This document shows positions 45,001-54,187 of a stretch of 64,000 nucleotides of DNA, piece after piece (within the stretch, counting starts at the first letter, position 1; each line of letters opens with the position of its first letter). The stretch is taken from NCBI GenBank assembly GCA_039621445.1, contig CP154956.1:81774474-81838473 (forward strand), in the 5' to 3' direction. This DNA is from Euglena gracilis (Eukaryota > Euglenida > Euglenophyceae > Euglenales). The notes below the pieces were generated by a model. That model was given only the letters and a program-made list of their open reading frames with translations. It made no database searches and had not been told where the DNA came from. Position numbers and translations under genes: made by a program.

Positions 45001-46777
45001 CCCGGGGTGTGCTTTCCTTGGTGGGATTTTAGGTCCGTCGATGAAATCAACCTTCGGGTCCCCGGCAGGCCTTTGGTCCGCCGGGCAGCCCCCCTCCCCC
45101 CCCCCCCCGAGAGAGGCGGGGCCGCTCGGGCGACGGTTGGCCTGTTTTAGTCTGATGCACCGAGGGGAAACATTCGTTTGAGTTGCTTTCCCAGAAATGC
45201 ACGCTTTTGCCTGATTATTATTAATTAAATTTGAAGACAGATCATTTGACCAAATTTGATATCTCTTTTTTTTGGCTGCACCTTGGGCAGGGTTGTATGG
45301 GAAGCTCCGCAGACGTGAGGTAGGTGGTAGGGGGGGGTCCCCCCTTGGGGGGTAAGGTGGTAGGGGGGGGGTCCCTGAGCTCTTATCCCTTTATGGGTAA
45401 GAGCTTACCCCTGGAGCCGCCCCCCCTGGATAAGCCCCCCCCCCCTTTGGACTCTGCCATTTCGGCCAAAAAATGTCAATTTTCAAAATCTCTCCAAAAT
45501 GAAGCCAAATTAAAGGAAATGTCCGGAGACCTAATTTGAAGCCCTTGGAACGCCCCATCTACCAGTATTTTGATTTCCCCGCAACTCCCCGCCTGGCCCG
45601 AGATACGGCCGTTTTCGGCGCAGATGTTCGATTTAGCCGTTTTCGGGGGGTGGGGGGGGTCAGATAATCAATATTTCAAAATTTCTCGAAAATGATGTAA
45701 AATCAAAGGAAATGTCCAGAGACCTAAACAGAAGCCCTTGGAACGCTCTATCTACTGGGATTTTGGTTTCCCCGCAGCTCACCGCCTAGCCTGAGATACG
45801 GTCGTTTTTCGGCCAATTTAGGCCATTTTGTACACTTTTCCCACTGTCCGACTTAGCCGTTTTCGACCCCCCCCCCGCCCCGTTTCAGGCACAAAAACAT
45901 TGCATTTCAGTCAAAAGAGCTCCATGGATTGGGCCGGTTTATATGGGGGGGTCAATGAAGGGGTAGGTGCGCGATTATTAAGAGCTCAGCACTAATTCAA
46001 AACCTGGTCCCCCCCCCCTAGTTTCGGAAGGGGGGTCCCCGCCCACCCCCTCCCCCTCCTCTGTGGAGGCAAAAAAATTTTCCGGCGCTTCACGCTGGGA
46101 GTGTATTTTAGGTAGGAGTGTATTTTTTTTTGAGGCTCAACATGAAATTTGGGCAAAATGGCCAAAATGACCATAAATCAGGACAGGTGGGGAGTTGTCA
46201 GAAAATCAATATACTAGTAGGTAGGGCTTTTTAAGGGCTTCAATTTGGGCATTGGACATTTCTTTTGATTACCCACCATTTTTGAGAAAATTCAGAAAAA
46301 TTGACCTTTTGACGAGGGGGGGGGTCCCCCCCTAGCCCTAGTTTCGGAAGGGGGGTCCCCCCCCTCGGAGATTCCCATATAACCCTGACCTTGGGGTCTG
46401 AAAGAAGACCCCTGGTGAATGCCCCCCAGATGAATTTGGGTCATGTTTGGCGCATTCCGCGAAAGGAGATTGTTTTGTTTTGTTTTGTTTTGTTGTTGTT
46501 TTTTTTTTGCAGGGAAGTATCCATAAGTTCCGATGAAGCAACGCCGAGCCCAAGCTGTCAAACCTTTGTGATTCTGTGCTCAGATCTTTGCAATAGCAGT
46601 GTGCTGGACGTTCCTCGTTGCTGCTTCATTTAATTGGTTTTCTAACCTCCAGCCCCTGTCGACACGCCGCAGATCATTACATTTCAGCTTCGAGCAGCGG
46701 AACGCCCCCGGCTGGCCCTCCAGGAGGGGAACGTCTACTGCCTGTCTGCTGCCCCCAACTGCGTGGTGAACCCTTGA
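32899..46777 (+). CDS. MORN-motif / DUF900-type alpha/beta hydrolase, 16-exon gene (5' end incomplete)
   Basis: Joined exons: 32899-33027, 33409-33556, 33985-34077, 34490-34640, 35820-35933, 36055-36159, 36500-36561, 38428-38487, 38869-38974, 39356-39416, 39513-39549, 39795-39885, 41113-41195, 43113-43210, 44769-44847, 46673-46777. Nearly all junctions are GT-AG and phases agree, giving about 505 codons and a TGA stop. Exon 1 holds a MORN-like motif (GRPHGWGQW...FHGEHLQG). From exon 5 on the protein follows the DUF900 alpha/beta hydrolase order: LLYFPGFNQSLE (oxyanion loop), [24 protein letters not shown] (nucleophile Ser), [19 protein letters not shown] (probable acid), [20 protein letters not shown] (probable His), ending [17 protein letters not shown]. 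Family knowledge: DUF900 proteins are serine hydrolases of mostly unknown substrate. The 31 residues of exon 3 and 50 of exon 4 are unassigned. Weak joins are exon 3/4 and exon 11/12. A possible upstream exon is 31867-31925. Several introns carry transposon-like insertions. Confidence 0.85.
33409..33556 (+). CDS. hydrolase gene exon 2
   Basis: Starts after GTGGGCAG, ends CTCGGTGGAG before GTGTGC (phase 2 to 0). It reads [20 protein letters not shown] and then [10 protein letters not shown] read this as the linker or beta-rich segment after the MORN motif. Another frame is open from 33351 but does not keep phase with the next exon. Confidence 0.75.
33815..33905 (+). mobile_element. tRNA-derived SINE-like fragment
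   Basis: Contains an A-box-like TGGCTTATTTGG (33831) and an exact B-box GGTTCGAATCC (33864). The spacing of 21 bases is shorter than in a true tRNA and no acceptor stem forms, so it is not a functional tRNA. An 18-bp palindrome GATCGGTGCGCACCGATC follows. It lies in the intron between hydrolase exons 2 and 3. Confidence 0.45.
33985..34077 (+). CDS. hydrolase gene exon 3
   Basis: Starts after GCGCCTCGCAG and reads [20 protein letters not shown], then [10 protein letters not shown]. The end at 34077 keeps phase 0 with the next exon but uses a weak GTCCAC donor. A stronger-looking donor, CACG/GTGAGA at 34084, would break the frame of exon 4. Confidence 0.65.
34490..34640 (+). CDS. hydrolase gene exon 4
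   Basis: Starts after ATGGGCCAG in phase 0 and ends CCAGGAA before GTCCAG in phase 1. It reads [20 protein letters not shown] and further on [16 protein letters not shown]. Third codon positions are almost all G or C, which supports this frame over the two others that are also open. A short repeat copy begins about 60 bases after the donor. Confidence 0.75.
34706..34848 (+). mobile_element. ~143-bp repeat, copy 2, flanked by 15-bp direct repeats
   Basis: Homologous to 4552-4707. It is bounded by CCTGTTGCATCCCCC at 34691-34705 and again at 34849-34863, as expected for a target duplication of a short retroposon. It begins about 65 bases after hydrolase exon 4. Confidence 0.6.
34930..35198. repeat. 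TA-rich microsatellite with TG core
   Basis: Interrupted TA repeats, a short TG run near 35075-35091, then TA again to the edge of the foldback repeat. Confidence 0.95.
35199..35482. repeat. foldback palindrome with telomere-like core
   Basis: Arms of about 135 bp are inverted copies: ACATGCCCCCC, TGTAGTGTGTCCAGGGG, GTTAATGATGGAATAGGG, TTAGGTG, CTTAGGGTTAGGCCTAACTT. The loop is about 20 bases. The core carries CCCTAA/TTAGGG units. It sits between TA and CA microsatellites in a hydrolase intron. A smaller ATGGCAGCCAT/ATGGCTGCCAT hairpin follows at 35544. Confidence 0.85.
35820..35933 (+). CDS. hydrolase gene exon 5: approach to the oxyanion loop
   Basis: Starts after CTCCCTCAG (phase 1) and ends TTCCCGG before GTCCGT (phase 1). 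It reads [20 protein letters not shown], then [15 protein letters not shown]. The last residues start the FPGFN segment, equivalent to the FVHGYN segment that opens many DUF900 domains. Confidence 0.9.
36055..36159 (+). CDS. hydrolase gene exon 6: oxyanion and core strand
   Basis: Starts after CCGCAG (phase 1) and ends CCTGCAG before GTATCC (phase 1). It reads [20 protein letters not shown] and ends [13 protein letters not shown]. The IIFSYPAG strand-turn is characteristic of the domain (usual form LFSWPS). Confidence 0.92.
36500..36561 (+). CDS. hydrolase gene exon 7
   Basis: Starts after TTCGTTGTAG (phase 1), ends ACCGCTCAG before GTTTTT (phase 0). It reads [20 protein letters not shown], matching the helix after the SYPAG strand in DUF900 domains. 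Confidence 0.88.
37290..37944. mobile_element. 655-bp hAT-like element, TSD TTGG(T/C)CAC
   Basis: Begins CAGGTTTCTTTTTAAGG and ends GAAAAGAAGCCTG. Flanks TTGGTCAC and TTGGCCAC match 7 of 8. It lies in the intron between hydrolase exons 7 and 8. The interior is G/C runs with no coding. Confidence 0.75.
38428..38487 (+). CDS. hydrolase gene exon 8
   Basis: Starts after CCTTCCTTTCCAG and ends AGCCCC before GTTGGG (phase 0 to 0). It reads [20 protein letters not shown], the helix leading to the nucleophile strand. A transposon-like insertion (37290-37944) sits in the preceding intron. Confidence 0.85.
38869..38974 (+). CDS. hydrolase gene exon 9: nucleophile elbow
   Basis: Starts after CTGGGGCAG (phase 0), ends TCGCAAG before GTCTGA (phase 1). 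It reads [20 protein letters not shown] and continues [11 protein letters not shown]. The AHSMG pentapeptide is the serine nucleophile elbow of alpha/beta hydrolases (G-x-S-x-G class with Ala first), so the catalytic Ser is present. Confidence 0.95.
39009..39075. repeat. TC then TG microsatellite
   Basis: TC units followed by TG units, in the hydrolase intron after the nucleophile exon. Confidence 0.95.
39356..39416 (+). CDS. hydrolase gene exon 10
   Basis: Starts after ACCCTGCCAG (phase 1), ends CATCAAAC before GTGTGC (phase 2). It reads [20 protein letters not shown]. The LLNPDYE segment corresponds to the strand after the nucleophile helix (usual form APDVD). Confidence 0.85.
39513..39549 (+). 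CDS. hydrolase gene exon 11
   Basis: Starts after GTCGTCCAG (phase 2) and reads [12 protein letters not shown]. The 5' boundary is standard. The 3' boundary is placed by homology and phase: a six-base GTGTTC repeat marks both ends of the next intron and no GT-AG pair keeps the frame. Confidence 0.7.
39795..39885 (+). CDS. hydrolase gene exon 12: catalytic acid region
   Basis: Reads [20 protein letters not shown] and [11 protein letters not shown]; ends GGGCCAG before GTCCCT (phase 1). GDTRD is the likely acid-bearing loop. The start is set by homology; the bases before it (GGCAAAG) make a poor acceptor. Confidence 0.82.
40277..40687. mobile_element. 411-bp element, TSD GGTTTACC
   Basis: Begins CTCCCCCCAAATAATACC and ends GGTATCATTTGGGG. 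Exact GGTTTACC flanks (40269-40276, 40688-40695). Lies in the intron between hydrolase exons 12 and 13. Similar motifs (CCCCCAAAATAAGACC, TATTATTTTGGG) occur at 49760-50130. Confidence 0.8.
41113..41195 (+). CDS. hydrolase gene exon 13
   Basis: Starts after CCCTTTCAG (phase 1), ends CCGCCG before GTCCCC (phase 0). It reads [20 protein letters not shown] then TRGAFSPP. The LGRSIYHL segment matches the domain's penultimate beta region. The 1236-bp repeat-array transposon begins 176 bases downstream. Confidence 0.85.
41371..42606. mobile_element. 1.24-kb hAT-like element, TSD CTAATGAC
   Basis: Ends CAAGCACCTATG and CATAGGTGCTTG, as in 10559-11911. Exact CTAATGAC flanks (41363-41370, 42607-42614). 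Arrays of the 10-bp unit CCGACCGCAG lie inside the ends (41385-41500 and 42425-42575). The core is a low-complexity series of GGCCATTTTTGGCC-like units. Lies in the intron between hydrolase exons 13 and 14. Confidence 0.88.
43113..43210 (+). CDS. hydrolase gene exon 14
   Basis: Starts after GTATTCTCAG (phase 0), ends GACACCAG before GTCCAG (phase 2). It reads [20 protein letters not shown], then [12 protein letters not shown]. The LDMDVIDT strand precedes the catalytic His region in DUF900 domains. A basic RRRR stretch is unusual. Confidence 0.85.
43861..44724. mobile_element. 864-bp hAT-like element, TSD GTCACAG(C/T)
   Basis: Begins CAGGGTTTTTTTTTAAG and ends CTTAAAAAAACCTG. Flanks GTCACAGC (43853) and GTCACAGT (44725) match 7 of 8. 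About 625 bp of its interior (44085-44710) is repeated at 57795-58435. Lies in the intron before the catalytic-His exon. Confidence 0.8.
44769..44847 (+). CDS. hydrolase gene exon 15: catalytic histidine region
   Basis: Starts after TTTTGCAG (phase 2), ends CTGCGCGAT before GTACGC (phase 0). It reads [20 protein letters not shown] then IEELRD. RHSYF fits the HSYY motif that carries the catalytic His. The exon starts only 37 bases after the target duplication of the transposon at 43861-44724. Confidence 0.92.
45288..46387. mobile_element. 1.1-kb hAT-like element, TSD ACCTTGGG
   Basis: Begins CAGGGTTGTATGGGAAGC and ends GATTCCCATATAACCCTG, inverted copies. Exact ACCTTGGG flanks (45280-45287, 46388-46395). 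It fills most of the last hydrolase intron. Two internal copies of AGTTTCGGAAGGGG suggest a nested or duplicated structure. Confidence 0.88.
46673..46777 (+). CDS. hydrolase gene exon 16: C-terminus and stop
   Basis: Starts after CACGCCGCAG (phase 0) and ends with TGA. It reads [20 protein letters not shown] then [14 protein letters not shown]. The AAERPR...EGNVY segment is the conserved C-terminal end of the domain. The preceding 1.8-kb intron holds the insertion 45288-46387. Confidence 0.9.
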   Translation: MITFQLRAAERPRLALQEGNVYCLSAAPNCVVNP

Positions 46778-47334
46778 GGCTGCTCTGCTGCACCTCGAGG
46801 ATTTCTTGCCGGCCTTTTCTGTTTTTTTTGTTAATATCGACCGCGATCGTGTCAGGCGCGGATCGCTGAGAGCGGGTCATAGCTGTTTTATTGCAATTTA
46901 CACAAAGCCAAGAATTGGGAGAAATAACAACAGCAACGGTAGTTTCATTCCAGCCAAAAAAACAGAGATCTGGAAATATCATTATCATCATTACTTTTTA
47001 ATTGTTTCTGCAGCGTATGCAGGGGATTTGTGGTGTGATGGGAAGAAGGTGGTCTCACCTCAGCCAGTGATTCATCATTGTTATAGGATGGCATTTCACA
47101 TTTCGAATAGAGTTTATTCCCCCCAGAAATTATTTGCTCTTTTTTCGTTTTCTGCATGTTTCAGTTTCATCTGGAGCATCTCTTTAAGCTTCACATCTGC
47201 AGGGCCAATATTTTCTGTCAAAATCCAGCTATTAAACATCTTTGGTCTCACCGCAATCGTAATTATTTATTATTATTTATTGTTTTTCCTGCCCCTTTCG
47301 CGCCTGTTGCCCGCTGTCCATGTTTCCGCTCCAG

Positions 47335-47454
47335 GGCTGGCTGCCTTGCCTCACCTCCGTCCCCTCCTGCCTGACCCGCATCGCACGTTCCCCATTTCCC
47401 CCCTCGCATCTTTGCACCCCAGCCAGGGAACTTCTTCAGCTGGAGGGGGCCCAA
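47335..47454 (+). CDS. candidate exon, unrecognised
   Basis: Starts after CCGCTCCAG in phase 0 and reads GWLPCLTSVPSCLTRIARSP, then FPPSHLCTPARELLQLEG. Third positions are GC-rich as in the hydrolase exons. The 3' boundary is not clear. It may be the start of a gene downstream of the hydrolase. Confidence 0.4.
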
Positions 47455-48866
47455 TCGCCGGGGGGGGGGGTCACTCCAGCTTTTTCCCCACCCAGCAGCT
47501 CTCAGCCAGGCAGCCAATCCTCTGGGTTTGGCTCGGCCTAATTTGACTTGGCCGAAATTTTGCAGTGCAGGACACTGAATTTGCTCCCAGTTTCTTTTGA
47601 GTCGGGGCTTGGTCCCTTGTCCCTTGAGTGTCCCTTGAGTCAGGGCACAAAAACGGTCAAAAAGGGGTTTGTGGGAGGACCAGGTTTTGCGTTGTGCTGA
47701 GCTCTTTATCTGCTTGATGTTGCCATGAATCGCCATATGTTGAGGCATATATTTGCTGGCGGCCCGGCAGTCTCGCAGCCTGGCGGCTTAAAAAGCGGCC
47801 AAAGAGGGTGCTTGTGTTTTTTTGGGGAGAAACCTCCCCATATGAACACCCCACACGTAACACCCTCAGGCCGACCAACCTCCTGGGGAAGGAAATGAAA
47901 GAGGTCTGTGTGATTGTTATTTTTTTGGCCGCTGCCAAACAAAACTGATTTTTTCGAAGTTTTATATGACTGGCCATCGTGAAAACAGACAAATTTCGCC
48001 CAAAGTAGGTAATTTGGAAGGTTTTGGGTCATCTTGGGAGGTTGGAATTAAACCAACAATTCTTTGTTTTTTCACCTCCCCATTTATAACACCCCCCCCC
48101 CCTCCTCGGCTAACCCACCAAACCAGAATATTACCAGAAGATTACTTCTAATTTTTGGCTGAAAATCCCAACCCACTGGATTTTACCTTTTTTTGCTCAT
48201 TCTTTTAAGTTCCTTCCAGGTGCCAGTATTGTGTTTCCAGCCAGCGGCTGGACCCTCCCTCAGGGTAAAAGAAATCCCGCCCCAAGCAGGCGATATTATT
48301 CATTTGCATATTCCTTTGCACATGCACATGTTTTGCTCTTTCTTTGTGGTGCACGTGTGTCCCCTGACCTGGTGACCCATGCATGGGCTTCGCCCCCTCC
48401 CCTCCTTCCTCATTCCTCACTCCCCCCCCCCCCCCCCCGCTCCTCTCTCCCCGCCAGACATCTCTTTAAGTTTTGCAGACCCCCCCCAGGAGAGATGCAC
48501 AGCCAGCCCCAATTTTGGCCCACCACAGCCACAGCACCCCCCCCCCCCCTAGGGTCTGCTGCTAGCCAGCCCCCTTGTGCTGGGTCCAGTTCAAATTTCC
48601 GGCACTTAGTGCCGAAAATTTTTGAAGAAAGTGTTCAAAAATGGCCAAAATGGTGTTTTGGGGGGCGTTTTGGGTGTTTTTTTGGGGGGGGTTGTCCGAT
48701 GCTCATTTTTTTTCTTCAAAATTGTGTTTTGCAGATCATTTTTTGGACAATAGTCCAATTTCGGCCCAGCCCTGCCCAGCTCAGGTCCAGGCTGGGCCCA
48801 TCCACCCCGAGGTCCTTAAGGGATGTGTGCTCCCCATTGTGCATGCACCTCACCTGTCCTCCGCAG

Positions 48867-48914
48867 TACCGTCGCATGCTGACTCTCGCCCACCTTGGCT
48901 GCCCCTCCACGCAG
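48867..48914 (+). CDS. short exon candidate
   Basis: Bounded by CCTCCGCAG and GTGACG, phase 0 to 0, reading YRRMLTLAHLGCPSTQ. Good splice sites and GC-rich third positions. Confidence 0.45.
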
Positions 48915-49754
48915 GTGACGGGCAACGCTGCCCAGATGCTTTCTGGGCGACCTCACACCTTCAGGGACCCTCTGCCCGGGTGTTCTGCGCGCCGTGCGAC
49001 GCCTCTCCCAAATGTTATGAGGGCACAAGGGTTACCACCCAAGTGCCCCAGTTGGCAATCCCCAGCTGCGGCGCCGCTAAGAATTGCGCTGCCGGGTGGC
49101 GGAGTGTGTTGACAACGTTGCGCCACCCAACCCTCCCTCCGCTGAGGTGGCACCTTCGCCTCTCTCAAATCCCCCCAGAAGAGCCACAGAATTCAGCCAA
49201 GGTGGGCAGGGTCAAGAGGGGGGTGGCACCTTTTCAAACAGATTTTGTCTTTTCGCCTTCGTGCCTGTTGGTTGGAGTACTGTCCCAGGGAAGACAGCAA
49301 TGGGGAGAGCTCGTGGACAAGGTAAAATGCACAGTGAGCAATTTCGAGGATAAGATTTGGTGAAAGGCAGGCTGGCACCGCCATAACAAGGGCAGAAAGG
49401 ATGGCGACAACGCATGCAATGGTGGCACCCAACCCTCTCATAGAAGCATCAGTTAGGCTGGCCTTTCGTTCAAAAAAGATCTAATTGACTGCTTCAATTG
49501 GAGGATTTATATCAAGGACAGTATGCATTACCAAAATGCTTCATGTGCGTTGCATTTAGCTTTTGTTAGAGCTGAAAAGCCCCCGAGGGATAATGTTCCT
49601 CTGAAGCAGCTTGAATCGTATGCATCAATATCTATGTCCTATGGCATGGACACAGAGGAGGATGCTCATTACTCCACGACGCTGACCCAGGGTACGACTG
49701 AAAGGAAATTCTGGCCCAACTTAGGGGGGGGGGCAAGTGTGCATGCAAGAAGGA

Positions 49755-50166
49755 GCTAAACCCCCAAAATAAGACCGGGTCTTATTTTTTGGGTCTGTTG
49801 CTGGAAACCTCCAGGGGGGGGGTTCTTATTTTGGGGGGGGTCTTATTTTGGATTTTTTTCTTGACCGACCCGGGCCCGGAAAATCATCATTTTTCAGGTT
49901 CCCAAAAAACAGTGAAGTTTTCCTTTGGCGCTTCGCGCCATGTGTAATTTGGTGTAAGTTGACATTTAGCATACTTTTTGCTCTTCAAAAAATCTGAAAA
50001 AAATGAAATTTCATCTTTTTGGTGTGTGCGAAATCGGGGTTTTTCGTAATTTTTCAGGGATAACTTTCATCGTCTTCGGCGCTTCGCGCCATCAGGGAGG
50101 TCTTATTTTGGGGGACGGGGTATTATTTTGGGATTTTTGCTTGATCGGCCCGGGGGGGGGGGGGTT
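49755..50166. repeat. repeats with CAAAATAAGACC / TCTTATTTTGGG
   Basis: Inverted CCCCAAAATAAGACC and several GGTCTTATTTTGGG blocks around GGCGCTTCGCGCC palindromes (49928, 50078). Resembles the 40277 element, but no target duplication was found. Confidence 0.55.
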
Positions 50167-50804
50167 ATGGTGAAGGTGGTCGCACATTTAAAGGCTAGGG
50201 CTTTCTTGGCTTTGGGGATGTGTATCTCATACATCATTCATCTCATATCTCATCGACTGTTGGCAAACAGTTTGTGTGGTCAGCGGTCATGCATCGCCTG
50301 TTCTCTTCACCTTATTCCCCTGCACGTTGCCCCAGCTTTTGCCACACCATGCAAGCCCTCATGCAGAAGCGCCCCCAGTCCCTCTCTGTCCCCGCAGGGC
50401 CGATGCTGGTGCTGCCCAACCATTCCATTGCTGATGTTGGGGTTTTGTCCCAGGCAAAAGTGCCCCCCCCCCCCCAGGTCACTCAGTGAATATTCATCCA
50501 TTCAGCTGAAGGGTTGTCTCTTTTTTTTTGGCCAAAAATATGTTTTGTTTGCACAGAAATTCATTGTAACCCTCCCTTGCAAACCTCCCGGGGTTGATAG
50601 GATCTTTTTTTTTTGGTCAGCCGAAAAGGGGAGGTTGTCAGCCCGCTGCAATTTGCACATTTGAACTGGACCCTACCAAGGATGCCCCCCCCCCCAGCTT
50701 TCCTGCGTGGCCCAGGCCAAGCACCCGGGGGATAAAATGCCGCTGTGAGCCAATGGTGGAGTCTTGTCAAGTGCCCCCTTGACCCCTTCCCAAATGGTCG
50801 AGTG

Positions 50805-51102
50805 CAGGCTTGTGCTTAGTCGGGTGTCTACCCCACGGGAGGGGGGGTGCTAGGGGAGGGGACCCAGAAATTTTTCATTGAAAATGGCCTTTTCCGGGCC
50901 CCCGGGGTCGGAGGGGGGTGCCTGCTATGGGGAGGCACCCCCAAAACCCTACCTCCCCCCCAGGGGGGGGGGTCGGATCGGGAGCTATGGGGTGCCTGCC
51001 CCCCCCGGACCCCTACCCCCCCGGGGGGTGTACCTGCTAGGGGCAGGCACCCTATAGCACCCACCCACCCCCCCTCCCCCCCGCTTGGTAAGCACAAGCA
51101 TG
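50805..51102. mobile_element. 298-bp hAT-like MITE, TSD GTC(G/A)AGTG
   Basis: Begins CAGGCTTGTGCTTA and ends TAAGCACAAGCATG. Flanks GTCGAGTG and GTCAAGTG match 7 of 8. The interior alternates G and C runs (GGTGCCTGC/GCAGGCACC). Confidence 0.78.
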
Positions 51103-52405
51103 GTCAAGTGGGTGCTCTTGTGTGGACCGACGCTTGCAGCATGGAGTGCTCCCTTGAACCCTGTGCCAGACATCGCATTCTCTTTTCCTTCATCCTTCAC
51201 AGCACAAACCTTTTTTAAGCATAAAGCTGCCAGAATTATGGTGAACAATAGACCCCACCTTTTGAATTTTTTTTGAGGTACGTTGCCTCCAGAAACTGTC
51301 ACTGTCAGTTGTTGTGGCTGCCCATACCTCTGCTCGATAAGCCCGGGGGGGGGGGCAGTCTTGCAGTGGACGCTTCCTCCACTGTGGTTGCTCCACTGTT
51401 GTGCTGCTGAGCTTTCAAGCAGACGAGGAATCGCCCAAATCACTCGAACGTTCAGGCGCCAAATGATTCTGCGCAGGGGGGCGACTTGGCACCCCCACAG
51501 CACACTTGTCGTGCGTTGGTCTTCCAGACGTCAAGACCCAATGCCCCCATCGCCCAACAGTCGAATGGGCCCGACAGCCCCGCCACCCCACTGTCCGGGG
51601 GCCCTGCCAGCCCCCTTGCCACCTTCGCCACCCCGCGGTGCGGCCACACCTCAGGCCCCCGGCTGCGGGCAAAGTGGCCAGTGGGCAAATGGCCCCACCG
51701 GTAGGACGGTGGGAGGTGTTTGAAGGGGTGCATTTGGCCTTGGCCTTGGCCTCCAAGAGGAGGGGGCAGACCTCCATTTTTTTTTTTTGGCTCTGAAGCA
51801 TCCCAACGCCAAGGGATGGAAGTGCCCGCCCTTCTTGGTGAGGAATGGGCAGACTCCTGGCTGGAGGGTGCGATCAAGGGTGGGTCCAGAGCATCCCATT
51901 GCTTATGGTGTGTCCGTAAGCAATGGACACACTGCTTACCACTGTTGGTCACCCCCCGGGGGGGGTGACCAACTGGTTTTTTTGGAGTGACTGACTGTCT
52001 TTGGCCCCGACCCCCCCCCCCCCGGGGGTGGGGTCGGCCAGGATTAGCCGAAAGTGGCCATCTGGCGCCTGAGGCACCAGAAAATTTTTGGGTTTTTTTT
52101 TAAACCAAAATCCTTTGCTTTTTAGTTGTTTTTGGCTGAGTGGCCAAAGTGACTGATCCCGGGGATGGGGGCAGGAAGTGGGTGAGGTGAGGAAGTGGGT
52201 GAGGTGGTTGCTGGAGCAGGGGGTTTTGGGTTTTCACCCGTCGTCATCGCTGAAGTCCGCCACCGGCAGAAATTCAGGTCAACCGCGGCAATTTTCAAGT
52301 GTGTTGCATGAATCAGGGCCGGGCAATTCGAAATGGAACCGGGTACATTTTTTCCCTCTCAGTTTTGGAGGATCCATTTCAGGGATTGCGGATTGACTGT
52401 TGCAG

Positions 52406-52483
52406 AAAAGCGGCCCAGAAATGTGCCGGAGGCAGTCCACATCCAGGGTCAGTTTGAGCTGGCCACGTTCCGAATGTTGCGCA
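52406..52483 (+). CDS. candidate exon
   Basis: Starts after GTTGCAG (phase 1), ends TTGCGCA before GTGGCC (phase 1). It reads KRPRNVPEAVHIQGQFELAT then FRMLR. It is beta-strand-like and unassigned. It could be a 3' part of a gene ending before 52595. Confidence 0.45.
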
Positions 52484-52594
52484 GTGGCCGTAAAGGAGGG
52501 GTCCACCGTTGGGGGGTTGTCTGCCCCAGAGCAGGCCTTGTCCTGATACCCGGCCTATCCAGTTGCTCGGGACGCCACGCCAGGGTGTGCTGTC

Positions 52595-52723
52595 ATGCCC
52601 CCGCCGACCTCCGCGCCGAACGTCAAGCGGCAGCGTGCCGAGCGGGCTCGAGACCGCCCCGAGTACAGCGGCCGCGTCCCCCGCCGCTTGCAGTTCTCCG
52701 ACGGCCCCGCCGATGAGTTCGAG
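52595..52723 (+). CDS. first exon of an unrecognised gene
   Basis: ATG opens MPPPTSAPNVKRQRAERARD, RPEYSGRVPRRLQFSDGPAD and EFE, ending before GTGCGC (phase 0). The segment is basic with strongly GC-rich third positions. The basic KRQRAERARDR stretch suggests a nuclear or nucleic-acid-binding role, which is inference only. Confidence 0.55.
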
Positions 52724-52862
52724 GTGCGCCCTGATCCTCACCCCAACCCTATGCTCAACATAAACTCTTACCATAACATAAACTGCACCCACAGACCCAG
52801 AAACTCACCGCTAACCCCAAGTGCCCCACACCAAACCACCCCCTCTCCCTGCTGTCTCCCAG

Positions 52863-52959
52863 ATTTGTGCCACGTGTGTGCTTTCCATGGGCCCGAACCG
52901 ACCGGCCAGCCCATCGGCCCCTCCGTCCGGTCTCCGCCGCAGGGGTTGCGGAACGCCAG
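52863..52959 (+). CDS. probable second exon of the 52595 gene
   Basis: Starts after CTGTCTCCCAG and ends AACGCCAG before GTGGGC (phase 0 to 1). It reads ICATCVLSMGPNRPASPSAP, then PSGLRRRGCGTP. It follows the first exon in phase after a 139-base intron. Other frames here are also open. Confidence 0.45.
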
Positions 52960-53768
52960 GTGGGCGGTGCGCTCATGCAGCGTCCATGGCCGCCGGGTGT
53001 TCCTCGCGTAGGCCGGGGGCCCTGCTCGCTCGGCTGCCCCACTGTGTTCGAAATCCCCCCTGGGGATGCTTCCACACCGCATGCACCGCGTGCACAGATC
53101 ACAAGTGCCGTTTGGGCGATAGTGCCATAAAATGGGAAGCCTGGGGGAGATGATGAACGATGAACCCCGCAAACGTAAATGAGATGATGAGAACCAACCC
53201 CAACATTGCAGACATTTGACTGTTCCAGGTTGCGTTCTGCTTGTGGATGCATGTTTTAGGCGCATCAATAAGCAAATACGGGCATACGCACATTTGCAAT
53301 GTGTCAAGCTGTGTCTTCTTTTCACGGAGGAGCGTGATGTGAGTTAGTATGTACTGCCACAGATTTTTCTGCATCTGTTTTTGGGGGTGTCTTTGGGTAT
53401 GTCTCTGTGTGTGTATGTATATGTGTTTTAGCACAATGGTGTTGTGAGCCACCATCTGCTGTTCTATAATCCAAACCCTCCCTCTGTGTTCATTTGGCTG
53501 TCAGCTTGTCCACGCTGAGGTTTTGATGAACAGTGCCACCTCGGCAGCATCAGAGCCAGATGCCCCCGTTTTTTTTGCCCTTCTGTGCACTTGTGCTTCT
53601 CCGGCTGTGGCAGCGGAGGGGTTGGGATTGCTGTGAAGCGATCCCAAGGAGTAAATAAACACCCAAAGAAGGACCTCCACTGGGTGCTGTCGTAAAAGCA
53701 AACAGGACCTAAGACCGAGTCTTTTGCTCCATCCTCTGTGCCGCCGTAGATCAGTGTGTCATCCCGAC

Positions 53769-54034
53769 CAGGCTTCTTTTTCAGGAAGGTCATCCCAGAG
53801 GGGGGGGGGGGCGCTATGGGAAGGCAGCGGGGGTGGGTAGTCATTTTCGACCCCCCCAGGGGTCAGCATTTCGGTTGGGTGGCGTTATGGCACATGTGCC
53901 CGAAAATGGCTTTGCCCGAAAATGGACATTTTCAATGGATGGCCTTGTTTTGGTCCATGCACATGTCATCCGCATGCACCGGGGCCCAAAGATGGGGTGT
54001 GCCTTGGGCAGGCACACCCCATCCCTGTGGCCAG

Positions 54035-54099
<65 letters not shown>

Positions 54100-54156
54100 A
54101 TATATATATATAAGATATAGATATATATCTCTATCTATATATATATATATATATAG

Positions 54157-54187
<31 letters not shown>

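Noticed and set aside
45033-45150. Possible last exon of the hydrolase gene ([20 protein letters not shown]... to TAG)
   Set aside because: It would need a different phase from exon 15. The exon at 46673 fits both phase and the conserved AAERPR...EGNVY C-terminus. The segment also contains a C run.
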